Part shown: one piece after another, positions 1-5,357 of the stretch
Layout of the letters: each line of letters begins with the position of its first letter
Position numbering within the stretch: position 1 is the stretch's first letter
Assembly: GCA_031277355.1 (NCBI GenBank)
Contig: JAITMN010000195.1
Coordinates: 1-5,357 of the forward strand
Length of the DNA: 5,357 nt
DNA from: Nevskiaceae bacterium
GTDB lineage: Bacteria; Pseudomonadota; Gammaproteobacteria; Steroidobacterales; Steroidobacteraceae
Direction of reading: 5' to 3'
Notes under the pieces: generated by a model
Told to the model about the DNA's origin: nothing
What the model saw: the letters and a program-made list of their open reading frames with translations, nothing else
Database searches by the model: none
Program-made: the position numbers and the translations under genes

Positions 1-1
1 A

Positions 2-2056
2 CTGGCCTTCCTCGCGGTGGTGCTGGTGATGCTGTGGCGTCCGGTGCTGAACGTGGAGCGCATCCGCGAGCGTGAGAACGTCGTGGCGGTGCTGGTGGAT
101 GATTCCGGCAGCATGGAAAACGCTGCGCCGGGGCAACCCTCGCGGCGCGAGCAGGTGGTCAGCGCATTGAGCAACGGCGTGCTGGATCGCATCGGCGACA
201 GTTCCGAGCTGCGGCTGTTCTCGTTCTCCGACCGCGCGACTCCCGTCGATAAAGCCGCCGACATCGGCGGCGGCGCGCCGCAGACGCGCATCGGCGATGC
301 GCTCACCTCCGTGTTGCAGATGGCCGCCAGCGTGCCGGTGGCCGCAGTGGTCGTTGCCACCGATGGCGCGGAGAACGGCGGCACGCTCGATGAAGTGTCG
401 CTGTCGCGGCTGACGGCAGCCGGTATTCCGATCCACACGATTGGCGTCGGACCCGAGCAGCTTGAAAACGATCTGGAAATCGAACAACTCACCGTCCCGA
501 GCGAAGCCACCTCCGGCGAAACGCTGCGCGCGCTGGTGGTGGTGCGCCATCAGAAGCAACTGGCGGCGCGCGTGCGCATCTACGACGGCAACACGCTGAT
601 TGCCGCGCAGGACGTGAAGCTCTCGCCCAATGGCATGCTGACCACGGCGCTGGTGGAATTTCCGGCAGGCGATGCGGGCCTGCGTGATCTGCGCGTGGTC
701 GTGGATGGCTTGCAGGGCGAAGTGAACCTGGCCAACAACGAGCGGCGTCGGCTGATCGAAGTGGTGAACAAGCGGCACAGCATTTTGTATGTGGAAGGCG
801 AGCCGCGCTGGGAATACAAATTCATGCGCCGCGCGGCCGACACCGACCGCTCGCTGCGATTGGTCAGCGTGGTGCGCGCCACGCCGAACCGCTTTTACCG
901 GCAGGGCGTCACTTCCGGCGATGAACTGGAAGCCGGTTTCCCCACCACCGCCGAAGAATTGTTCGCCTTCGACGCCGTGGTGATCGGCAGTCTGGAAGCC
1001 GCCGCGCTGTCGGCGGAGCAGCATCAATGGCTGCGCGATTTCGTGGATCGTCGCGGCGGCAGCCTGATGCTGCTGGCCGGTCGCGACGGCCTGGGCGACG
1101 GCGGCTGGGCGCGCGTGCCCGTGGGCCAATTGCTGCCCGCCGTGCTGCCCAGCGGCGCGGCCACCTATGGCGCGCGCGTGAGCCGCGTCCGGCCCACGGT
1201 GTGGGGTCTGGAATCGCCGGTAGGCCGCTTCGAAAGCGACCCCGAGCGCAACGAAAAGGCTTGGGCCGAATTGCCCGCGCTGTCGGACTATCAAACCATC
1301 GGCGCGCTGAAACCCGGCGCGGTGGTGCTGCTCGAAGCGGTGAGCGGTCAGCAGACCGATCCGCTGCTGGTCACGCAGCGCTACGGACGCGGCAGCACCT
1401 GGCTGATGAGCACGGCCTCCACCTGGCATTGGCAGATGCGCCTGCCGCTGGAAGACCAGAAGCACGAGCAGTTCTGGCGACAGTTGCTGCATGCCGTGGC
1501 TTCCGGCTCGCAGCCGCAGATATCGCTGCGTCCCGAGCAGGGCGTGCTGGAAGACGACTCCGTGATGCGCCTGGAAGCCGAAGTGCTGAACACCGAGTTC
1601 AAGCCGGTTCCGGGCGTGCGCGTGGAAGCCACCGCCACGGCGGAGGATGGCAGCACCGCGCCGGTGGTGATCGAGCCTTCGGGACGCGGCGATGGCCGTT
1701 ACTCACTGCGCGTCGATGCGGGCGCGCCGGGGCTGTATCGTGTGCAGATGACTGCAACCGATGGAACCAAGCCAGTCGGCGAGGCCGTGACGCATGTGCG
1801 CCGCGAAGCCGGCGCATTGGAGCCTTTCGGCAGTTGGCAGCATCGCGCGCTGCTCGAACGCATCGCCCGCGACACCGGTGGCCGCTACTGGCCGCTGGCG
1901 AACATCGCCGGTCTGCCCGAAGCGATACGCTACTCGCGTGCCGGCATGGTGGAACGTCAGAGTTTTGATCTATGGAACATCCCGTTGCTGTTCGCGTTGC
2001 TCGCGCTGCTCAAGGGCGGCGAATGGATGCTGCGCCGGCATTGGAGGCGATTGTGA
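2..2056 (+). CDS. Membrane-anchored VWA / glutamine-amidotransferase-like protein (5' truncated by window edge)
   Basis: The reading frame is open to the left edge, so the true start lies upstream. The GTG at 17 is only the first possible start and falls inside a hydrophobic stretch (LAFLAVVLVMLW) that looks like a membrane helix, so it is probably not the real start. Counting from the codon at 17, a VWA domain spans about residues 22-150, with MIDAS metal-site residues D28-x-S30-x-S32, T90 and D116 (ATDG). A beta-rich linker follows (about 155-250). Next is a class I glutamine-amidotransferase-like domain (about 255-490), opening with ILYVEGEPRWEYKF and containing FDAVVIGS and GGSLMLLAG. An Ig-like segment (about 500-595) and a C-terminal membrane helix (about 652-668) with a basic tail RRHWRRL complete it. 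There is no cysteine in the visible protein, so the amidotransferase fold cannot be a Cys-dependent glutaminase. Most of the protein should lie in the periplasm between two helices. This architecture is familiar from MoxR/DUF58/BatA-type operons; the exact role is unknown. The stop overlaps the next gene's GTG start. Confidence 0.9.
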   Translation: MAFLAVVLVMLWRPVLNVERIRERENVVAVLVDDSGSMENAAPGQPSRREQVVSALSNGVLDRIGDSSELRLFSFSDRATPVDKAADIGGGAPQTRIGDALTSVLQMAASVPVAAVVVATDGAENGGTLDEVSLSRLTAAGIPIHTIGVGPEQLENDLEIEQLTVPSEATSGETLRALVVVRHQKQLAARVRIYDGNTLIAAQDVKLSPNGMLTTALVEFPAGDAGLRDLRVVVDGLQGEVNLANNERRRLIEVVNKRHSILYVEGEPRWEYKFMRRAADTDRSLRLVSVVRATPNRFYRQGVTSGDELEAGFPTTAEELFAFDAVVIGSLEAAALSAEQHQWLRDFVDRRGGSLMLLAGRDGLGDGGWARVPVGQLLPAVLPSGAATYGARVSRVRPTVWGLESPVGRFESDPERNEKAWAELPALSDYQTIGALKPGAVVLLEAVSGQQTDPLLVTQRYGRGSTWLMSTASTWHWQMRLPLEDQKHEQFWRQLLHAVASGSQPQISLRPEQGVLEDDSVMRLEAEVLNTEFKPVPGVRVEATATAEDGSTAPVVIEPSGRGDGRYSLRVDAGAPGLYRVQMTATDGTKPVGEAVTHVRREAGALEPFGSWQHRALLERIARDTGGRYWPLANIAGLPEAIRYSRAGMVERQSFDLWNIPLLFALLALLKGGEWMLRRHWRRL
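2043..2047 (+). promoter_or_regulatory. Ribosome binding site deciding the GTG start at 2053
   Basis: GGAGG lies five bases before the GTG at 2053, inside the last codons of the VWA gene. It supports this GTG over the in-frame ATG at 1972, which would leave no signal peptide at the N-terminus, and over the ATG at 2083, which would cut the signal peptide in half. Confidence 0.8.
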
Positions 2057-3006
2057 AGCGCGCATTACTCGCCCTTGCGTTGATGAGCACCTTCGCGCTG
2101 CCTGCGTTGCCGGCCACGCAGGTGGTGGTGGTCAGCGGGCTGGGCGGTGAGGCCGCATTCGAAAAGCGCTTCGAGACCTGGTCCACCGACATCGCCGAGC
2201 GCGCGGGCACCGCCGCCGGCAGCGCCGACAACGTCACGCGACTGACCGGCGATGCGGTGCGCGTGGAAGCCATCGACGCCGCAATGCGCACGGCGGCCTC
2301 GAAGCTTGCCGCCGGCGATACCTTCATGCTGGTGCTGCTGGGTCACGGCAGCTTCGATGGCAACGACTATCGCTTCAACATCCCCGGTCCCGATGTCACC
2401 GGCACGCAGCTTGGCGCATGGCTGGATCGCATCCCGGCTTCGATACCGCAGTTGATCGTCAACGCCACCAGCGCCAGCGGCGGGTTGGCCGAAAAATGGG
2501 CCAAGCCCAATCGCATCGTCATCACCGCAACGAAATCCTTCGGCGAGCGCAATGCAACGAAGTTCGGCGAATTCTGGGCCGAAGCGCTGGGCAGCGAAGA
2601 AGCCGACCGCGACAAGGACGGCAACATCACCGCGCTGGAAGCCTACGATTTCGCCAACCGCCGCGTGGCCGACACCTTCAAGGCTGATGTGGCGATCGCC
2701 ACCGAACATTCGCAGATTTCCGGCAAGGAGCCGGCGCGCTTCGTCGTTGCGCGGCTGGGTAAATCCGGGCAGTTCGGCTCCGACGCGCAGTTGATGGCGC
2801 TGCGTCAGCAGCAGTCGCAGCTGGAGGAAAAACTCGACGGCGTGCGCGCGCAGAAGGCGCAGTTGGGCGAGGATCAATACTTCGCGCAGCTGGAGCCGGT
2901 GCTCGTGGACATCGCGCGGCTGGGCGCGCAGATCGACGCCCGCGTCGCCTCGCTGGGCGGCGACCCCAATGCTCAGGCCGGAGGTAACACCGATGCGCGG
3001 CAGTAG
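2053..3006 (+). CDS. Exported caspase/legumain-like (C13/C14-type fold) protein with EF-hand; catalytic Cys absent
   Basis: The product has 317 residues. The GTG start is chosen for its GGAGG site, its GTGA overlap with the upstream stop and the signal peptide it yields (KRALLALALMSTFALPALPA, cleavage probably near residue 21). The mature part begins with a beta strand (QVVVVSGLGG). It continues with a hydrophobic strand ending in the caspase/legumain-type His-Gly motif (VLLGHGSFDG, H98-G99), then a strand LIVNATSASGG (134-144), where the clan CD nucleophile is normally Cys in a C-x-S-G context. Here the aligned residue is S140, and the whole protein has no cysteine, so cysteine-peptidase activity is excluded. 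Residues 185-196 (DRDKDGNITALE) form a textbook EF-hand loop with D, D, D, N, T and E at positions 1, 3, 5, 7, 9 and 12. Residues about 246-300 are Gln/Leu/Glu-rich and probably a coiled coil. The role is unknown; a calcium-dependent scaffold or a serine variant is possible. The fold assignment rests on motifs only. Confidence 0.85.
   Translation: MKRALLALALMSTFALPALPATQVVVVSGLGGEAAFEKRFETWSTDIAERAGTAAGSADNVTRLTGDAVRVEAIDAAMRTAASKLAAGDTFMLVLLGHGSFDGNDYRFNIPGPDVTGTQLGAWLDRIPASIPQLIVNATSASGGLAEKWAKPNRIVITATKSFGERNATKFGEFWAEALGSEEADRDKDGNITALEAYDFANRRVADTFKADVAIATEHSQISGKEPARFVVARLGKSGQFGSDAQLMALRQQQSQLEEKLDGVRAQKAQLGEDQYFAQLEPVLVDIARLGAQIDARVASLGGDPNAQAGGNTDARQ
2605..2640 (+). other. EF-hand calcium-binding loop coding segment
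   Basis: The twelve codons for residues 185-196 of the caspase-like protein encode D-R-D-K-D-G-N-I-T-A-L-E. Every canonical ligand position is filled: acidic at 1, 3 and 5, Gly at 6, Asn at 7, Ile at 8, Thr at 9 and Glu at 12. Helix-compatible sequence flanks it (FGEFWAEALGSEEA before, AYDFANRRVADTF after). Single EF-hand-like loops following the catalytic core are, as I recall, seen in some bacterial caspase/C13-like proteins. Calcium binding is inferred from sequence only. Confidence 0.8.
2980..2985 (+). promoter_or_regulatory. Ribosome binding site deciding the ATG start at 2993
   Basis: GGAGGT sits seven bases before the ATG at 2993, within the 3' end of the caspase-like gene. It favours 2993 over the in-frame ATG at 2969, which has no comparable site and would place eight extra residues (MLRPEVTP) before the signal peptide. 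Confidence 0.85.
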
Positions 3007-5260
3007 CTTCAAAACCCTGTGCGTCGCGTTGCTGTGGGCCGGTGTGGTCACGCCGGTGTGCGCGCAGGTATTCGATTACGACGATCGCCGCCCGCAGGCG
3101 CTTTCCCGCTGCGACGATCCATCCTGGCGTGGCCGCGAAGCCGACGCGCGCAGTTGTTATCAGGCCCTGCTGCGCGATTCGGAAGATGTGCTCGTGCGCG
3201 CCGAAGCCAACTGGGCGCTGGGCAATCTGCAACCGGCCAACGATCTGTTCCGGCAGGCCGTGGCCGCCAACCCGCGCGGCATCGTGCCCCGGCTGCGCTG
3301 GGGGCGGCTGTTCATGGGCACGAGCCAGTACAGCGATGCGGCCAAGCTGTTTCAGGAAGCGCTCGAAATAGACGAAAAAGACAAACAGGCGCGCGTGGCG
3401 ATGGCCCGCCTCACCGCCGAGCGTTTCGTCGGCGATGCGAAAGACTCCATCGACGAGCTGCTCAAGGAAGACGACACACTGCTCGAAGCGCATCTGGTCG
3501 CCGCGCGTCTGGCAATCGAAAACGGCGATCTGGCGCAGGCGCGCCGCGAGGCGCAGCGTGCGCTTGATCTGGCGCAGAAGCAGAAGCGCCCGCCGCTGGA
3601 AGCCTGGACGATGCTGGCCGCCGCCGAAGTCGTCGCCAATCGCAACCCCGACCGCTGGGTGCGCGCGGCGCTGAACTACAACCCGCGCTACGGCCAGATG
3701 TTCGAGACGCTGGGCACGTTTGAAGTGGTGCGCCGCCGCTATCGCGAGGCCGATGCGTGGTATGCGCGCGCCATCGAAGTGCAGCCAGACCTGTGGTCCG
3801 CGCAGCGCGAACGGGGCCTCAACATGCTGCGCTTGGGCGACCGGGACGGCGCACGCACGCACCTGGAACGCGCCTATGGCGGTGATCGTTTCAGCACCGC
3901 CACGGTGAACACGCTGCGTCTGCTCGACAGCCTGGATCAGTTCGAGTCGATAGATAGCTCGGCTCCGGCGCTGCATCTGCAATTGCATCGCAGCGAGGCC
4001 GCCGCGCTGTCGCCGTATGTGCAGCAATTGTCGCGCGAGGCCATCGCCACGTTCTCGCAGCGCTATGGCTGGACGCCCACCGATCCGGTCACGGTGGAGA
4101 TGTATCCGGATCACGATGACTTCGCCGTGCGCACGGCCGGTCTGCCCGGCATCGGTCTGCTCGGCGTCACCTTCGGTCATGTGGTGGCGATGGACAGCCC
4201 CGCCGGTCGCAAGAGCGGCGACTTCCACTGGGGCAGCACGCTATGGCACGAACTGGCGCATGTGTTCACGCTGTCGGCCACCGATCATCGCGTGCCGCGC
4301 TGGTTGAGCGAAGGCTTGTCGGTGTTCGAGGAGTGGACCACCGGTCCCACGCCCGGCGTGAACATCGAACCGCCCACGCTCGACAAGTTCATCAAGGGTG
4401 AATTGCTGCCCATTGCCACGCTCGACGAAGGCTTCATTCGCCCCAGCTACGAGAATCAGGTGCAGGTGTCGTATCAGCAGGCCGGTCTCACCGCGCTCTA
4501 CATGGCGCAGCGCTGGGGCATGCCGAAGATCGTGGAATTCCTGCACGCCTTCGATGGCAACGTCACCACCGCCGAAGCGGTCAAGCGCGTATTCGACATC
4601 GCGCCGGAAGACTTCGACAAAGACTTCACCGCGTTTCTGAACGAGCGCTTCAAGAATTACGTCGCCGATCCGGAGCGCTGGCTGGAACAACTGCGCGCGG
4701 CCAATGCCGCAGCGGAAAAACAGGATTGGGCGGCGGCGAAGAAAGCGGCCACCGAAGCAATCACGCTGCTGCCCGAATACACCAACGAGGGCAGTGCCTA
4801 CATTGCGCTGGCGGCGGCCGAAGAAGGTTCGGGCAATCGCGACGGCGCAATCGCCGCGCTGGAAAGCTGGCGCAAGGCCGGCGGCTGGGACCCGGCGGGT
4901 CTGCGCAAATTGGGCGCGCTGCTGCTGGCCGCCGGACGCAAGGACGAAGCCACCGTCGTGCTGGCCGCCGTGAACTACGCCGATCCGCTGGCGCAGCCTG
5001 GCCATGCGCAACTGGGCCAACTGCTGCTGGATGAAGGCGACAACGCCGACGCGCTGCGCGAATATCAGGTGCTGCTGGCGCTTGCGCCGCTCGACGCCTC
5101 CGCCGCGCACTTTGGCATGGCCCGCGCGTATCGCGGGCTGGGCGATGAAGCCAAGGCCAGGCGCAATCTGCTTCAAGCGCTGGAAACCGCGCCGCATCTG
5201 CGGCCGGCGCAGCAGATGCTGCTCGAAATGACCGGAAACACACAAGGTAATCAGCCATGA
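2993..5260 (+). CDS. Exported TPR protein with gluzincin metallopeptidase (peptidase MA-like) domain
   Basis: The product has 755 residues. Starting at 2993 gives a signal peptide MRGSSFKTLCVALLWAGVVT-PVCA with a V-C-A cleavage site before Q25; the cysteine there does not form a convincing lipobox. C40 and C55 flank a short conserved-looking segment (CDDPSWRGREADARSC) and could form a disulfide. About residues 50-300 are TPR-like helical repeats (for example AKLFQEALEIDEKDKQARVAMARL and ADAWYARAIEVQPDLWSAQRERG, shown here as separate short pieces of the array). The middle (about 325-555) is a gluzincin peptidase domain: HELAH (H419, E420, H423) with the third zinc ligand probably E440 in RWLSEGLSVFEEW, so all catalytic positions are intact. 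A second TPR block covers about 565-745. The expected location is the periplasm or outer-membrane face. Such proteins are usually annotated as tetratricopeptide repeat or peptidase MA family proteins; the substrate is unknown. It overlaps the upstream gene by 14 bases and the downstream gene by 4. Confidence 0.93.
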   Translation: MRGSSFKTLCVALLWAGVVTPVCAQVFDYDDRRPQALSRCDDPSWRGREADARSCYQALLRDSEDVLVRAEANWALGNLQPANDLFRQAVAANPRGIVPRLRWGRLFMGTSQYSDAAKLFQEALEIDEKDKQARVAMARLTAERFVGDAKDSIDELLKEDDTLLEAHLVAARLAIENGDLAQARREAQRALDLAQKQKRPPLEAWTMLAAAEVVANRNPDRWVRAALNYNPRYGQMFETLGTFEVVRRRYREADAWYARAIEVQPDLWSAQRERGLNMLRLGDRDGARTHLERAYGGDRFSTATVNTLRLLDSLDQFESIDSSAPALHLQLHRSEAAALSPYVQQLSREAIATFSQRYGWTPTDPVTVEMYPDHDDFAVRTAGLPGIGLLGVTFGHVVAMDSPAGRKSGDFHWGSTLWHELAHVFTLSATDHRVPRWLSEGLSVFEEWTTGPTPGVNIEPPTLDKFIKGELLPIATLDEGFIRPSYENQVQVSYQQAGLTALYMAQRWGMPKIVEFLHAFDGNVTTAEAVKRVFDIAPEDFDKDFTAFLNERFKNYVADPERWLEQLRAANAAAEKQDWAAAKKAATEAITLLPEYTNEGSAYIALAAAEEGSGNRDGAIAALESWRKAGGWDPAGLRKLGALLLAAGRKDEATVVLAAVNYADPLAQPGHAQLGQLLLDEGDNADALREYQVLLALAPLDASAAHFGMARAYRGLGDEAKARRNLLQALETAPHLRPAQQMLLEMTGNTQGNQP
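4247..4312 (+). other. Zinc-site coding segment (HExxH to third ligand Glu)
   Basis: Codons 419-440 of the TPR/metallopeptidase encode HELAH followed 17 residues after the second His by Glu in WLSEG. HExxH followed by W-x-x-E-G is the usual gluzincin arrangement: two His and one Glu bind zinc, and the Glu of HExxH acts as general base. Nothing in this segment suggests inactivation. Confidence 0.85.
5244..5248 (+). promoter_or_regulatory. Ribosome binding site for the MoxR-like gene
   Basis: AAGGT lies eight bases before the ATG at 5257, inside the end of the metallopeptidase gene. It is weaker than the two upstream sites. The ATGA overlap of start and stop suggests that translation is helped by coupling to the preceding gene. 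Confidence 0.65.
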
Positions 5261-5357
5261 CGGATAACAACGGTGACGACACTCGCGCGCTGGTGGATCG
5301 CTTCGGCGAATGTTTCGGCGGTATTCGCCGCGAGGTGCGCAAGCTGATCGTCGGCCA
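5257..5357 (+). CDS. MoxR-family AAA+ ATPase, N-terminal fragment (3' truncated by window edge)
   Basis: Only 33 complete codons are present: a polar start MTDNNGDDTRALVDRF, then GGIRREVRKLIVG, then the first two bases (CA) of a Gln or His codon. MoxR-family AAA+ ATPases typically begin with a short helix followed by E-V-x-K-x-I-V-G-Q just before the Walker A region, which this matches closely. The Walker A and B motifs lie outside the window, so the call rests on the N-terminal signature and on the VWA gene context. MoxR ATPases are cytoplasmic chaperone-like enzymes that work with VWA-domain partners, so it would be the energy-using part of this operon. The start overlaps the upstream stop as ATGA and has an AAGGT site. 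A DUF58 gene would be the usual next neighbour (inference). Confidence 0.75.
   Translation, partial: MTDNNGDDTRALVDRFGECFGGIRREVRKLIVG

Noticed and set aside
1027..1968. Plus-strand open frame of 313 codons in another frame of the VWA gene
   Set aside because: Arg/Ala/Gly-rich, without hydrophobic core pattern or motifs. The VWA frame across the same bases has clear domain structure.
1972..2052. Earlier ATG as the start of the caspase-like protein
   Set aside because: It would add 27 residues that only re-read the VWA protein's C-terminal helix in another frame and would bury the signal peptide. The GTG at 2053 has a GGAGG site at ideal spacing.
2065..3051. Minus-strand open frame of 328 codons opposite the caspase-like gene
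   Set aside because: Low-complexity, His/Arg/Gly-rich product with no domain signature. The plus strand has a signal peptide, an EF-hand and a well-placed ribosome site, so this is a shadow frame.
3053..3064. Possible lipoprotein signal around the cysteine at residue 23 of the TPR/metallopeptidase
   Set aside because: The residues before the cysteine (V-T-P-V) do not match the usual L-A/S-G/A lipobox, while V-C-A before Gln fits signal peptidase I better.
2678..4228. Long open frame of 516 codons on the minus strand
   Set aside because: It lies wholly opposite the metallopeptidase and caspase-like genes. The translation is rich in Arg, His, Gln and Ala without recognisable motifs, as expected for the antisense of GC-rich codons, and I see no convincing ribosome site.
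4241..5245. Minus-strand open frame of 334 codons opposite the end of the metallopeptidase gene
   Set aside because: It mirrors TPR codons of the plus-strand gene, has a biased composition and no supporting start signal.
1..5357. CRISPR arrays, tRNA/rRNA, insertion sequences, inverted repeats or terminators
   Set aside because: The whole window is covered by overlapping coding frames. I saw no spaced direct repeats, transposase motifs or hairpin plus T-run; the recurring GCCGCC/GCGCG strings reflect codon bias.

Overview
The window is a fully coding, GC-rich stretch (about 60-70% G+C by eye) from what looks like a Gram-negative bacterium. Four same-strand genes are packed head to tail with strong GGAGG-type Shine-Dalgarno sites, GTG/ATG starts and Sec-type signal peptides. 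The codon choice and the exported, envelope-oriented products would fit a GC-rich proteobacterium (for example a xanthomonad-like gammaproteobacterium) or a similar phylum. The sequence alone does not settle the taxonomy.

Layout, all on the + strand: (1) bases 2-2056, the 3' majority of a membrane-anchored protein with a von Willebrand factor A (VWA) domain, a central cysteine-free glutamine-amidotransferase-like domain, an Ig-like segment and a C-terminal membrane helix. (2) 2053-3006, an exported caspase/legumain-like protein that keeps the His-Gly motif but has Ser at the expected catalytic Cys and no cysteine anywhere, followed by a perfect EF-hand loop and a coiled coil. (3) 2993-5260, an exported protein of 755 residues with TPR-like repeats on both sides of a complete gluzincin zinc-protease core (HELAH ... 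E). (4) 5257 to the window end, the first 33 codons of a gene whose start resembles MoxR-family AAA+ ATPases.

The genes overlap by 4, 14 and 4 bases, so they almost certainly form one translationally coupled operon that continues beyond both window edges. No promoter, terminator, RNA gene, repeat, mobile element or CRISPR array is visible, and there is no intergenic space.

Working model (inference): the operon is a MoxR-VWA envelope system. A cytoplasmic AAA+ ATPase would act with membrane-anchored VWA proteins. The periplasm would hold a probable metallopeptidase on a TPR scaffold and a calcium-binding caspase-fold protein that is probably not a cysteine peptidase. The pairing of a seemingly dead caspase-like protein with an apparently active zinc protease is the least explained and most interesting part of the window.
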